A stretch of 64,000 bases of DNA from Oceanobacillus arenosus (GTDB taxonomy: Bacteria; Bacillota; Bacilli; Bacillales; Amphibacillaceae): positions 120,043 to 184,042 of the forward strand of contig NZ_PIOC01000019.1 of NCBI RefSeq assembly GCF_003369575.1. Direction: 5' to 3'. A program made the translations under genes and the position numbers. The notes under the pieces were generated by a model. That model searched no databases. It saw only the letters and a program-made list of their open reading frames with translations, and had not been told where the DNA came from. Below, in pieces: positions 36,241 to 44,569 of this stretch. Numbering within the stretch: the first letter of the stretch is position 1; each line of letters starts with the position of its first letter.

Positions 36241-36269
36241 TTGACTTATCAGAATATCTGATATAAATT
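36241..36269 (+). promoter_or_regulatory. Rightward lysogeny-switch promoter with operator in its spacer
   Basis: TTGACT (36241-36246) and TAAATT (36264-36269) are 17 nt apart, and the whole spacer is the perfect inverted repeat TATCAGA-ATA-TCTGATA. Related half-sites occur upstream: TCTGATT at 36228-36234 and TATCAGT at 36188-36194. This is the expected pR plus operator arrangement for the CI/Cro switch. Confidence 0.65.
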
Positions 36270-36337
36270 ATACATATACTTAATAGATTGCGGAGGTGAT
36301 ATGGATAATTAAGTGCAGCAGGAGAGGGGGTGAAAAC

Positions 36338-36559
36338 ATGCATCGAGAATTAATTATATTACGCAAACAACACAAATTAACTAAAAAGGACATGGCTCAT
36401 GTTTTAAAAATCAACCCAAAAACATATTCCATGAAAGAAGATGGTTTATCTGATTTTAAGTATAAAGAAATTTTCCTCATCGCTAAAATGTTTAATAGGA
36501 ATATAGATGAAATTTTTTTACCTCCTAATATCAGAAAAACTGATAAAAATGTAAATTAA
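36338..36559 (+). CDS. Cro-like XRE regulator
   Basis: 73 residues: a helix-turn-helix domain RELIILRKQHKLTKKDMAHVLKINPKTYSMKEDGLSDFKYKEIFLIAKMF and a short tail. The ATG at 36338 follows AGAGGGGGTG. First gene of the rightward early transcript, so it is the best candidate for the Cro role. The KTYSMKEDG helix end is like that of its neighbour. Confidence 0.8.
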   Translation: MHRELIILRKQHKLTKKDMAHVLKINPKTYSMKEDGLSDFKYKEIFLIAKMFNRNIDEIFLPPNIRKTDKNVN

Positions 36560-36607
36560 ATCAGTTTTGCGGATATGAAATACGGTTAGGAGGATTGAAA
36601 TACAGCC

Positions 36608-36811
36608 ATGACTAAAAATATAAAACTTTATGTTGCCAGACGTGAAAAAGGATATTACCAAAAGGATGTAGCGAAAAAAATAGGTCTACATCCACAGACT
36701 TACCACGAAAAAGAAGCTGGTAAGAAAGAATTTACAATCCGTGAAGCAAAGATGCTTTGTAAAGTATTTAGCTGCACTTTAAATGATTTATTCCAAGAGG
36801 AGGTAAATTAA
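36608..36811 (+). CDS. XRE-family small regulator
   Basis: 67 residues with one helix-turn-helix: LYVARREKGYYQKDVAKKIGLHPQTYHEKEAGKKEFTIREAKMLCKVF. It is a diverged relative of the preceding gene (NPKTYSMKEDG against HPQTYHEKEAG), so the pair looks like an old duplication. AGGAGG is 13 nt upstream, somewhat far. The stop overlaps the start of the next gene (TAATG). Confidence 0.8.
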   Translation: MTKNIKLYVARREKGYYQKDVAKKIGLHPQTYHEKEAGKKEFTIREAKMLCKVFSCTLNDLFQEEVN

Positions 36812-36996
36812 TGATCCGCAAACGATGGAATGACGGCAAGTATGCAGTTAATGTTCGTAAGTTTGAAGATGGTCAAATTTCAGTTGGATTCTGGAAAGTA
36901 GACAAAAACGGTAAATTGCATGATATCCGTTATAAGGATTTACCGAAGTATGTTGTAGCTAAAATTGAAGAATTCGAGAAGGAGGTAGGGAAATAA
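36811..36996 (+). CDS. Small phage protein, 61 residues
   Basis: Not recognised. Charged and soluble, with sequence features of a small beta-rich domain (KRWNDGKYAVNVRKFEDGQISVGFWKVDKNG). Translationally coupled: its ATG overlaps the previous stop, and an AAGAGGAGG site lies before it. It immediately precedes the antirepressor gene. Confidence 0.65.
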   Translation: MIRKRWNDGKYAVNVRKFEDGQISVGFWKVDKNGKLHDIRYKDLPKYVVAKIEEFEKEVGK

Positions 36997-37722
36997 ATGA
37001 ATCAATTACAAGTTATTTCAGTTGACGGCCAATTAGTTACAGAAAGTCGTGAAGTTGCAAAGATGGTGGATCGTGAACATAACGGATTAATGAAAAGCAT
37101 TCGCGGTTATATCGGATATTTAGCCGAGGGCGAAATCGACCACAGCAAATTTTTCATAGAAAGTTCTTACAAGGACAACAACAATCAATCAAGACCTTGC
37201 TTCTTATTAACTAAAAAAGGCTGCAACATGGTAGCAAATAAAATGACTGGTGAAAAAGGTGTGCTTTTTACAGCCGAATATGTAACTAGATTTGAAGAAA
37301 TGGAACAAGAGTTACAAAAGCCAAAAGCATTAACGGAAAAAGAACAACGCATTGAAATGCTTAAATTATCACTCGAACTAGAAGAAAAGACACAAGAACA
37401 TGATGAACGAATTTCCAACTTAGAAGAAAACATGCGCATCGATGGCGTCCAAGAAAGAAAACTTCAAAACAAAGGTAATCGAGTTGTCATTGAATCGCTC
37501 GGCGGGAAACATTCCCCAGCTTATAAAAGTGTATCACGCAAAGCATTTTCGGAAATGTGGAGAGATTTCAAAAATTACTTTATGATTCCTAGATTTTCCG
37601 AATTACCTAAGGTTCAATTTGATGAAGGACTTCGCTTTATTGGTATGTGGCAACCTTCGACAAGTTTAAAAATTGAGATCGATAACGTAAATATGCAGCA
37701 AGTCGCATATGAGGTGGAATAG
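36997..37722 (+). CDS. Rha family phage regulatory protein / antirepressor
   Basis: 241 residues. The N-terminal Rha domain is VTESREVAKMVDREHNGLMKSIRGYI through CFLLTKKGCNMVANKMTGEKGVLFTAEYVTRFEEME (about residues 14-105). A coiled-coil linker follows, then a C-terminal ORF6C-like domain ESLGGKHSPAYKSVSRKAFSEMWRDFKNYF. This pairing is typical of antirepressors acting on the CI-like protein. GGAGG precedes the ATG directly after the previous gene's stop. Confidence 0.85.
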   Translation: MNQLQVISVDGQLVTESREVAKMVDREHNGLMKSIRGYIGYLAEGEIDHSKFFIESSYKDNNNQSRPCFLLTKKGCNMVANKMTGEKGVLFTAEYVTRFEEMEQELQKPKALTEKEQRIEMLKLSLELEEKTQEHDERISNLEENMRIDGVQERKLQNKGNRVVIESLGGKHSPAYKSVSRKAFSEMWRDFKNYFMIPRFSELPKVQFDEGLRFIGMWQPSTSLKIEIDNVNMQQVAYEVE

Positions 37723-37812
37723 ATGAACCGCCTTATAGAATCAGATTGGTTTTATAACGTAATCGCTATAGTGGTTGTAATGGGGTTGTGGGTGTTAGTG
37801 GTTAATTATTGA
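37723..37812 (+). CDS. Small membrane protein, 29 residues
   Basis: MNRLIESDWFYNVIAIVVVM and a continuing hydrophobic stretch form one transmembrane segment over residues 12-27. GAGGTGG precedes the ATG and the start directly follows the antirepressor stop. Single-pass microproteins of this kind are frequent in early phage operons; function unknown. Confidence 0.5.
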   Translation: MNRLIESDWFYNVIAIVVVMGLWVLVVNY

Positions 37813-37827
37813 GGGGGAAATGTAAAA

Positions 37828-38637
37828 ATGACAAATAAAATAAAGATGGAATTACATCACGATCATTTTCAGAATTTTAAAAGGTACAACATTCCAAGGG
37901 CACAGCTTGTTATAGCGGATATTCCTTACAATCTAGGAAACAATGCTTATGCTTCTAGCAACCAATGGTATGTAGATGGTGATAATAAAAACGGTGAGAG
38001 CAAACTAGCAAATAAATCATTCTTTAAAACAGATGAAAATTTCAACCTTGTTGAGTATATGCACTTTTGTAGCAAGCTATTAAAAAAAGAACCGAAAGAG
38101 AAAAACCAAGCGCCTGCTATGATCGTATTTTGTTCCTATCAACAAATGCCAATGATTGAACAATATGGGAAAAAATACGGGTTTAAAAACTCATACCCAT
38201 TGTTTTTTATAAAGAATACTAGTTCGCAAGTTTTAAAGGCTAATATGAAAATAGTTGGCGCTACAGAACATGCTGTTGTGTTATATCGTGACAAGTTGCC
38301 CAAGTTTAGAAATGGCAAAACAGAAACAACTAAAGGCAGAATGATTAAAAATTGGTTTGAATGGAAGCGAGATAACAAAAAAGAGTACCCGAAAATTCAT
38401 CCAACACAAAAACCTGTGAATACATTGAAAGAATTGATTAAAATTTTTACAGACGAGGGTGATGTGGTGGTTGATCCGTGTGCCGGAAGTGGTTCTACTT
38501 TAAGGGCTGCATATGAATTAAATCGTAACAGTTTTGGCTTTGAAATCGAAAAAGATTTTTACAACGAAGCGAAAGAAAAAATGTTGAATGTTGAAATCAT
38601 AAACAAAGTTGAACAGTTGAGCATCGATAATGTGTAA
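37828..38637 (+). CDS. Site-specific DNA methyltransferase (N6-adenine/N4-cytosine, beta class)
   Basis: 269 residues. Motif IV (catalytic) is ADIPYNLG near residue 32 and motif I (AdoMet binding) is VVDPCAGSGSTLRAAYELNR near residue 213. This order defines the beta class, and IHPTQKPV precedes motif I as usual. No cognate endonuclease is adjacent, so it is an orphan phage methylase, probably shielding phage DNA from host restriction. The recognition sequence cannot be read. AGGGGGAAATG lies before the ATG. A small CCGTG/CACGG hairpin follows the stop. Confidence 0.9.
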   Translation: MTNKIKMELHHDHFQNFKRYNIPRAQLVIADIPYNLGNNAYASSNQWYVDGDNKNGESKLANKSFFKTDENFNLVEYMHFCSKLLKKEPKEKNQAPAMIVFCSYQQMPMIEQYGKKYGFKNSYPLFFIKNTSSQVLKANMKIVGATEHAVVLYRDKLPKFRNGKTETTKGRMIKNWFEWKRDNKKEYPKIHPTQKPVNTLKELIKIFTDEGDVVVDPCAGSGSTLRAAYELNRNSFGFEIEKDFYNEAKEKMLNVEIINKVEQLSIDNV

Positions 38638-38715
38638 AAAAACCGTGCTACCAACACGGCTCATTAAAAAAATATCAATTACGAGGATTATAACACAAAA
38701 AGGGAGAGTTGAATA

Positions 38716-39096
38716 ATGAATTTAAATGATTTTATCCAAATCGGGATTAATGTACGCAGTGCAAGAGAAGAAGGAGCACTTGGTTTTTCAACTGATTTTC
38801 TAAGTAAAAAAATAGAAATACAGTTAGGTGAGGAAGCATTTAAAAATTTTGCTGAAGGGAGAAAAATTAACAAAGAGGAATTTAATGATGAATTTCCTAT
38901 TCGTCTCTCATTCGAGTATAACAATTGCTTATTTGAAACAATTATGACTGATGAGACGTACAACGCTGAATTTAAAGAGTTGTATGAGTCTCAATTCATA
39001 GAAGAGGTTTCATCTGATCCTATTCGCCCACGTGGTGTCTCCTGGAATGAAATAGCAATGAAAGAAGCTGGACATAAGGAGAGTGACTTTAGATGA
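38716..39096 (+). CDS. Hypothetical phage protein, 126 residues
   Basis: Not recognised. Acidic and soluble, preceded by GGGAGAG. Its stop overlaps the DUF1351 start by 4 nt (ATGA), so it belongs to the recombination operon. No motifs stand out. Confidence 0.65.
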   Translation: MNLNDFIQIGINVRSAREEGALGFSTDFLSKKIEIQLGEEAFKNFAEGRKINKEEFNDEFPIRLSFEYNNCLFETIMTDETYNAEFKELYESQFIEEVSSDPIRPRGVSWNEIAMKEAGHKESDFR

Positions 39097-40088
39097 ACGA
39101 ATTACAAGTCAAAACAATCAAGCTAACGCCAGCAGTTGTTGAATTTAATTATAAAGAATTAGAAGCAATCCTGGACGAAAGTCTTAAAAAATATGATGGT
39201 CTTACCTTTACAGAAGATGATGCAGCCGAATGTAAATCGACAATTACCGAACTGAACAAAGGTAAGAAATCGCTTGATACCTACCGTAAGGAAACTAAGA
39301 AACAGCTTACTGCATCTGTTACGGAATTTGAGAATAAGTGTAAACAATTGGATAAGAAGTTTAATGCGGTACTTATTCCTTTGAAAGATCAGTATGAACA
39401 ATTTGAAGAAAATCGCCGTGAGGAGAAACGTCAAAAGGTCCAGGAGATCATTGCACAATTAATTGAGGAATATGACTTGATAGAAAAATATGCGATTAAA
39501 ATCACCGTGCTTGATAGTCATTTGACGAAAAGCAAAACATTGAAATCCATCAAAGAAGAATTAACAACCAATGTAAGCATGCTGAAGGTACAGCAGGATA
39601 AAGAAGAGTCGGACAAGCGAGTGATCGTTAATCAAGTAAAACTAGTGAATGCTGAAAATGAATTGAATATGTCTGACATCGGATATTTAAGATTACTAGA
39701 ATTTAAAGATGTAAATGAAATATCAAATCAAATTAATAAAGATGTCCAACATGAAATTGATAAGAAATTACTAGCAGAACAACGAAAACGAGAAGAACTA
39801 GAACGTGAAGAAAAGCGGAAACAGGCTATTGCAGAACGTGAAAAACAAAAAGAGACAGCTAAGGAACAGGAAGAATCAAAACCTGTCGAACCGCCTGTAA
39901 TCGAAGAAATTAAAGACCCGTTTTCTTCTGCGGATGATGCAATGGATGAAGGATTTATGGCTGATCCGTTTGCAAATATTGAATCTACCCATATAAAAAA
40001 CTATCAAGTAATTGGAACGGAACAACAATTATCTGAACTGGTAGATTACATGAATAAAAATGGTATTTCATGGGCGGTGATTGAATGA
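39093..40088 (+). CDS. DUF1351 phage recombination-associated protein
   Basis: 331 residues, mostly coiled coil (about 30-140 and 220-260). The block AILDESLKKYDGLTFTEDDAAECKSTITELNKGKKSLDTYRKETKKQL matches the DUF1351 domain that usually precedes single-strand annealing proteins in Gram-positive phages. The C-terminal GTEQQLSELVDYMNKNGI is also conserved. It overlaps both neighbours by 4 nt. The biochemical role is not established. Confidence 0.82.
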   Translation: MNELQVKTIKLTPAVVEFNYKELEAILDESLKKYDGLTFTEDDAAECKSTITELNKGKKSLDTYRKETKKQLTASVTEFENKCKQLDKKFNAVLIPLKDQYEQFEENRREEKRQKVQEIIAQLIEEYDLIEKYAIKITVLDSHLTKSKTLKSIKEELTTNVSMLKVQQDKEESDKRVIVNQVKLVNAENELNMSDIGYLRLLEFKDVNEISNQINKDVQHEIDKKLLAEQRKREELEREEKRKQAIAEREKQKETAKEQEESKPVEPPVIEEIKDPFSSADDAMDEGFMADPFANIESTHIKNYQVIGTEQQLSELVDYMNKNGISWAVIE

Positions 40089-40744
40089 AAACATCTGAAT
40101 CAATAACAAAAATTTCTGCAGCTTTAGCGAAAGCGTGGGGAGATATAAATAATCCCAAGCACAATAAAAATGTAAAAGTAAAGACTAAGAATGGCGGACA
40201 ATACACCTTTGATTACACTGATTTGGGGGGGATCTTTGATGAAGTTAAACCAGCTTTTAAAGAGAACGGAATAACCATCATACAGGGTGCTTATACAGAA
40301 GATGTGAACGGAAAAACCATCTTGTATGTAGATACAATGTTTCTCCATAGTTCGGGTGAATGGATTAAATCTAATCCTTTAAAAATGACTGCTAGTCAAA
40401 GCATCCAAGATATGGGTGGTCAGATAACATATCTAAAAAGATATTCCTTGTCAGCAATGTTAGGTGTAGCAACTGAAAAAGACGATGATGCAAATGGCTC
40501 ATTGGGAAATGATTTTCAAGAAAACGGACCACCTCCAGAAGGAGCTATCACGCCGCAACAAGTTGGAATGATTAAGTCTAAATCACATCAATATGCAAAA
40601 GCAAGAAATCAAACGTTGGATAAGGTCTATGAAGTATTAAATATAACGGATATAACCCAATTAACAGAAGAACAAGCTCAAACAATAATAAAACAATTGG
40701 AAATGTGGCTAGATGGGATTAAAAAAGAGCAAGGGGCGGTCTAA
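40085..40744 (+). CDS. ERF family single-strand annealing protein
   Basis: 219 residues. The ERF core SITKISAALAKAWGDI, YTDLGGIFDEVKPAFKENGITIIQG and SASIQDMGGQITYLKRYSLSAMLGV type sequence (here TASQSIQDMGGQ) is evident over residues 5-140. The C-terminal 60 residues are a small helical domain. It anneals complementary single strands during phage recombination. It overlaps DUF1351 and the HNH gene by 4 nt or less. Confidence 0.9.
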   Translation: MKTSESITKISAALAKAWGDINNPKHNKNVKVKTKNGGQYTFDYTDLGGIFDEVKPAFKENGITIIQGAYTEDVNGKTILYVDTMFLHSSGEWIKSNPLKMTASQSIQDMGGQITYLKRYSLSAMLGVATEKDDDANGSLGNDFQENGPPPEGAITPQQVGMIKSKSHQYAKARNQTLDKVYEVLNITDITQLTEEQAQTIIKQLEMWLDGIKKEQGAV

Positions 40745-41064
40745 TGGCAGCTATTCCAAAACCTAATCACAAACGTCGAGTACCTAAGCGTGTAAATAGA
40801 GGCAAATTCAACAAAGAAACCAGGGAAAAAGTAAATGATCGGGATCGTGGATTGTGCCAACAATGTGGACAAGTAGGAACGGAAGTGCATCATGTCATGT
40901 TTAAAAGCAGAGGTGGAAGGGGCGTTTTTACCAACGCTCTTACCCTTTGCAACGGTTGCCATATACAAGTGCATAAGGACAATGAATTAGCAGATTACTG
41001 GATTGATGTTTATACGGATAGATATGGTCCTAACTTTTACAAGGATGAGTGGGATTTGAGGTGA
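40744..41064 (+). CDS. HNH nuclease of the recombination cluster
   Basis: 106 residues with an HNH motif: CQQCGQVGTEVHHVMFKSRGG, then NALTLCNGCHIQVHKD, with two CxxC pairs for structural zinc and HH plus H catalytic residues. Basic N-terminus. It sits between the annealing protein and the replication genes, a usual place for a recombination-linked HNHc protein, and is distinct from the two HNH genes near the terminase. Confidence 0.85.
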   Translation: MAAIPKPNHKRRVPKRVNRGKFNKETREKVNDRDRGLCQQCGQVGTEVHHVMFKSRGGRGVFTNALTLCNGCHIQVHKDNELADYWIDVYTDRYGPNFYKDEWDLR

Positions 41065-41068
41065 CAAA

Positions 41069-41830
41069 ATGAATGATGTCAAGTGGATAAAGCTTAGTGT
41101 GGGTATGCCAGACAACAGAAAAATAAAGCGTATAAGAAGGCTACCAGATGGAAATAACATCATTCTAATATGGGTTTTCCTTTTACTAAAAGCAGCGGAA
41201 TCGAATAACAAAGGCGGATTATTCTTTTTGGAAGATATGCCTTATACGGTTGAAGATTTGGCGGATGAGTTTGAATTTAGTATTGATTTAATACAGTTTG
41301 CACTTAAAACTCTCGAAAAGCTAAGCATGATAGAAATTTATGATGAAGTGATCTATATAAAAAACTGGGAGAAATATCAAAGTGTTGATAAATTAGAAAA
41401 AATTCGTGAACAAACAAGAAAAAGAGTTGCTAAACACAGGGAGAAAAACGCATTAGAACAACCGAATGAAGATGTAACGTTACATGTAACGCAAAGTAAC
41501 GCAACAGAACTAGAACTAGAACTAGATATAGAACTAGATAAAGAGAAAGAAGTAATACCTTATGTCGAGATAATAAATTATCTCAACGACGTGGCTAATA
41601 AAAATTATAGATCATCAACTCCTAAAACCAAGAACTTAATCAAAGCACGCTGGAATGAAGGATTTAGGATGGACGATTTTAAATCAGTAATTGATACAAA
41701 ATATCGTGAATGGAAAAACGACGATAAAATGAGCAAATTCCTTAGACCAGAAACATTATTTAGCCCTAAATTTGAAGGCTATCTAAACCAAGGGTCAAAA
41801 CAAACGGATGATTACGACAATCTTTTCTAG
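41069..41830 (+). CDS. Phage replisome organizer
   Basis: 253 residues. The N-terminal phage_rep_org domain is VKWIKLSVGMPDNRKIKRIRRLPDGNNIILIWVFLLLKAAESNNKGGLFF, a winged-helix origin binder. A variable linker contains ELELELDIELDKEKE. The C-terminal conserved phage domain is YRSSTPKTKNLIKARWNEGF and SKFLRPETLFSPKFEGYLNQ. It starts replication and recruits the helicase loader encoded next. A phage origin is likely within its own coding sequence, but I could not locate iterons by eye. Confidence 0.88.
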   Translation: MNDVKWIKLSVGMPDNRKIKRIRRLPDGNNIILIWVFLLLKAAESNNKGGLFFLEDMPYTVEDLADEFEFSIDLIQFALKTLEKLSMIEIYDEVIYIKNWEKYQSVDKLEKIREQTRKRVAKHREKNALEQPNEDVTLHVTQSNATELELELDIELDKEKEVIPYVEIINYLNDVANKNYRSSTPKTKNLIKARWNEGFRMDDFKSVIDTKYREWKNDDKMSKFLRPETLFSPKFEGYLNQGSKQTDDYDNLF

Positions 41831-41845
41831 GAAGGGAGGACAACC

Positions 41846-42688
41846 ATGAAAAGCATAAAAGAAATGGATATATTGAAAAGCACTGGTATTGAACATATAG
41901 GCGATCGCATTTGTCCAGAATGCGAATCAGAGGTACCCATTTATAAAAGAAACGGCCAAGAGTACAGTCTTTGCCTAAAATGTGAAAATAAAAAGATATC
42001 GCAAAAAGAAACAGATGGTTATGAGCCGCCTAAGCGACGGGAGATAACAAATAAAGTAAAAACGATTCAATATATCCCTTCTGAATTAGAATATGTGACA
42101 TTTGATGATTATATTCCAAAAACCGAATCTCAAAAACTAGCAATGAAACTAACATATGAATTTATCGAAGGGGAACATAATTCGATTTTATTCCAAGGTG
42201 ATCCTGGTACTGGAAAATCCCATTTGTTCAGATGTGCTGCAAGGGAATTGGAAAAGCAAAAAATACCATGGAAAGAAACCAATTGGGAAGGTAAAGAAAT
42301 AACTTACAAAGTTAATAAAACAGTGTTGTTCGCCAAAGTACCAGAATTGATGAAACTAATCCAAAGCACGTACAACCGCCACAGTGAATTAACAGAAGAT
42401 GAAATCTTACAAACTATCAATGATGTAGATGTCCTGGTGCTTGATGAAATAGCGGGCGAACGTTCTAAATCAGATGGTGGTTTTGAAACATGGAGCGGTG
42501 ATATTTTATATCAAATTTTGGACCACAGACAAGGTAAGGCGAATCTTTACAATCTGAATTATCCAAGTTCTGAAGTAAAACAAAAGTATGGAGAAACTCA
42601 TGGAAAACGGATATTAAGCAGGATGTCATCAAAGGCAAAGATATTAAAAATTGATGGACCAGATCATCGAATGAAAGGACTGGATTAA
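41846..42688 (+). CDS. Helicase loader (DnaC/DnaI-like AAA+ ATPase)
   Basis: 280 residues. An N-terminal zinc ribbon CPECESEV...CLKCENKK leads to an AAA+ core. Walker A is GDPGTGKSHL near residue 118, Walker B is VLVLDEIAG near residue 198, and the sensor region ends with KRILSRMSSKAKIL. It loads the host replicative helicase at the origin held by the replisome organizer. GGGAGGA precedes the ATG. Confidence 0.9.
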   Translation: MKSIKEMDILKSTGIEHIGDRICPECESEVPIYKRNGQEYSLCLKCENKKISQKETDGYEPPKRREITNKVKTIQYIPSELEYVTFDDYIPKTESQKLAMKLTYEFIEGEHNSILFQGDPGTGKSHLFRCAARELEKQKIPWKETNWEGKEITYKVNKTVLFAKVPELMKLIQSTYNRHSELTEDEILQTINDVDVLVLDEIAGERSKSDGGFETWSGDILYQILDHRQGKANLYNLNYPSSEVKQKYGETHGKRILSRMSSKAKILKIDGPDHRMKGLD

Positions 42689-42714
42689 ATGAAGGTAATT
42701 GAGGGGGATGCGGT

Positions 42715-43131
42715 GTGAGGGAGATAAAATTCAGAGCATGGGATAACGTCGCAGATGAAATGCTTTATTGCGGTGAAGATATTGACGTTATATTTGCCTT
42801 GGGTAGTCCAGGAATCGAATGTACAGACATTAGAAACGTTTCGCCAGATGGTCACGATGTATATAAAGAACACCTTAAATACATGCAATACACAGGATTA
42901 ACCGACAAGAACGGCAAGGAGATTTATGAAGGTGATGTATTACAATACGATTCTCCTTCCCTAAACCATCAGTACAAACATCAAGTAATTTTTGTAGATG
43001 GTCGATACAGGTTTTCGGGAATGAATGACTTTGTTTTTAACCAAATGAATTTGAATTATAAACGCGGATATAAGGTAATCGGCAACATATACGAAAATCC
43101 AGAACTGTTAGAAGGTGAATCCAATGTGTAA
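42715..43131 (+). CDS. YopX family phage protein
   Basis: 138 residues. The YopX signature is complete: REIKFRAWDNVADEML at the start, YMQYTGLTDKNGKEIYEGDVLQYD in the centre and GYKVIGNIYENPELL at the end. GTG start. Function is unknown despite its abundance in Firmicute phages. It overlaps the next small gene by 8 nt. Confidence 0.9.
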   Translation: MREIKFRAWDNVADEMLYCGEDIDVIFALGSPGIECTDIRNVSPDGHDVYKEHLKYMQYTGLTDKNGKEIYEGDVLQYDSPSLNHQYKHQVIFVDGRYRFSGMNDFVFNQMNLNYKRGYKVIGNIYENPELLEGESNV

Positions 43132-43291
43132 AACATGCAACGGAACAGGCGGAATAAACATAGAACACAGCTGGGGCATAAGCTTTCATCCTTGCCCCGA
43201 TAGAGATTGTGATTTTGATAGGGATGCAGCAGTTTCGGAGTTATTTGCAACCATAGACAGGAAATTGGCTGAAATGAAGGTGAGTGCGTGA
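43124..43291 (+). CDS. Small protein with DnaJ-like CxxCxGxG knuckle, 55 residues
   Basis: MCKTCNGTGGINIEH carries one CxxCxGxG motif, followed by CPDRDCDF, which could supply the other two zinc ligands; the rest is an acidic helix. It overlaps YopX and shares its TGA with the GTG of the next gene (GTGA). The motif recurs in the gene at 45093. Confidence 0.6.
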   Translation: MCKTCNGTGGINIEHSWGISFHPCPDRDCDFDRDAAVSELFATIDRKLAEMKVSA

Positions 43292-43566
43292 AAACAGACA
43301 CATACACAATTCCATATTTACCAGAAACGGGTGGATATACGTATTGCCTGGAAGAATTGGAACTGGCATTTCCAAATGAACAATTGGAAGAAATAACAGA
43401 ACGTTATAACAATGGCGCTCATGTAGCACAAATCGCTCACGAAATAAAACGAGATCCAGACGAAGTATTTCTTGCCCTTTTTCATCAAGGCCGACACGGA
43501 AAAATAAATAAAATGGCTAAATCAACTTTGATGGTTCCAGGGAAGAAACTTGGTGGTAAATCGTGA
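43288..43566 (+). CDS. Hypothetical phage protein with HTH-like segment, 92 residues
   Basis: GTG start overlapping the previous stop. The middle, EEITERYNNGAHVAQIAHEIKRDPDEVFLALFHQGRHGKI, resembles a helix-turn-helix or a phage nucleotide-associated small domain. I cannot name the family. Confidence 0.6.
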   Translation: MKTDTYTIPYLPETGGYTYCLEELELAFPNEQLEEITERYNNGAHVAQIAHEIKRDPDEVFLALFHQGRHGKINKMAKSTLMVPGKKLGGKS

Positions 43567-43688
43567 CAAAAGAAGAACGTGAATCCATCATAGAACAACT
43601 TTGTTTGGTAACAGGATATAGCAGAAGGGTGTACGAGAAATTGACCGACAAGCAACTAGAAATGGAGCTGAAAACATTATATGAGTGA
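43563..43688 (+). CDS. BH0509-like small protein, 41 residues
   Basis: MTKEERESIIEQLCLVTGYS and on to EKLTDKQLEMELKTLYE is a short two-helix protein that resembles the BH0509 family by eye (ER-x-x-IE, TG-Y, LTD-x-QL). GTG start overlapping the previous stop by 4 nt; its own end overlaps the RusA start by 8 nt. Confidence 0.55.
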   Translation: MTKEERESIIEQLCLVTGYSRRVYEKLTDKQLEMELKTLYE

Positions 43689-44040
43689 ATTTACCATACC
43701 AGGCGAATTACCATCGATGAATGAAATTATTGCAGCATCTAAAAAGCATCATATGGTGTATGCAAATATGAAAAAGGATTACACAGCGCTAGTACAAATA
43801 AGCGCTGGTAATCTACCAAAGTTTAATAAAGCAGATTTTGAGGTTACCTGGTATTGCAAAGATAAAAGAAAAGATCCCGATAACATTGCGGGCGGTGGAA
43901 CGAAATTTATCTTAGATGGTTTAGTAAAAGCAGGAAAGTTAAAAAATGATGGCTGGAATGAGATTGGCGAGATAAGAAACTATTTCGAAGTGGACAAGTC
44001 AAATCCTCGTGTTGTTGTAAAAATGAAGGAAGTTGGTTAA
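43681..44040 (+). CDS. rusA: RusA family Holliday junction resolvase
   Basis: 119 residues. The RusA core is KDKRKDPDNIAGGGTKFILDGLVKAGKLKNDGW, with the catalytic aspartates in RKDPDN and LDGL, plus a basic KK-x-x-Y region. The N-terminal FTIPGELPSMNEI is typical of the phage members. It resolves recombination intermediates and trims branched DNA before packaging. Confidence 0.88.
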   Translation: MSEFTIPGELPSMNEIIAASKKHHMVYANMKKDYTALVQISAGNLPKFNKADFEVTWYCKDKRKDPDNIAGGGTKFILDGLVKAGKLKNDGWNEIGEIRNYFEVDKSNPRVVVKMKEVG

Positions 44041-44445
44041 ATGAACGAACAACAAATCGACGATCATTTGAATGACATTCTCCATTATCAAAAGTTAATT
44101 AATCAATTGGGCGACGACATGAAAATACAACGGATTGAATTACTGTCAAAGCAATTAGTCTTTATCGGTAAGTTAGCTGCAACATTTAGCGAGAATTATA
44201 AAAGAGTATATGCTACCAGAAAAAGAGTACATGCAGAAGCTTATATATCCGCAACGAAGAATAAAACAGCAGTCGCCGAACTAGCTATCGTGGATTTGCG
44301 GGAGGAAGAAGCCGAAGCGTACGGAAATATGAAACGTTGGAATAATGCTTTCGAAAGTACCAAGGAAGAAATCAATGCAATCAAGTATAAAGTGAAAATC
44401 GATGTAGCTGACGGAAGTTCACAACAAGGCGGGGTGACATCATGA
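44041..44445 (+). CDS. Coiled-coil phage protein, 134 residues
   Basis: Mostly helical, with long amphipathic stretches (residues 5-45 and 75-120) and no cysteines or recognisable motif. It starts right after the RusA stop and overlaps the next small gene. Not recognised. Confidence 0.6.
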   Translation: MNEQQIDDHLNDILHYQKLINQLGDDMKIQRIELLSKQLVFIGKLAATFSENYKRVYATRKRVHAEAYISATKNKTAVAELAIVDLREEEAEAYGNMKRWNNAFESTKEEINAIKYKVKIDVADGSSQQGGVTS

Positions 44446-44558
44446 ATATAAAATTCACCCTTCACATACGCAGAAAACAAGCATTTGACAATAAATTCAA
44501 TCCAAAACTATCGAAATATTGGGCGGATCAGTATTACGGAACATTTAAAAAATGGTAG
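44442..44558 (+). CDS. Small basic phage protein, 38 residues
   Basis: MNIKFTLHIRRKQAFDNKF followed by an aromatic SKYWADQYYGTFKKW end. It overlaps the preceding stop by 4 nt (ATGA) and has GGCGGGGTG upstream, which supports translation. Function unknown. Confidence 0.5.
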   Translation: MNIKFTLHIRRKQAFDNKFNPKLSKYWADQYYGTFKKW

Positions 44559-44569
44559 GAGGGACAGGG

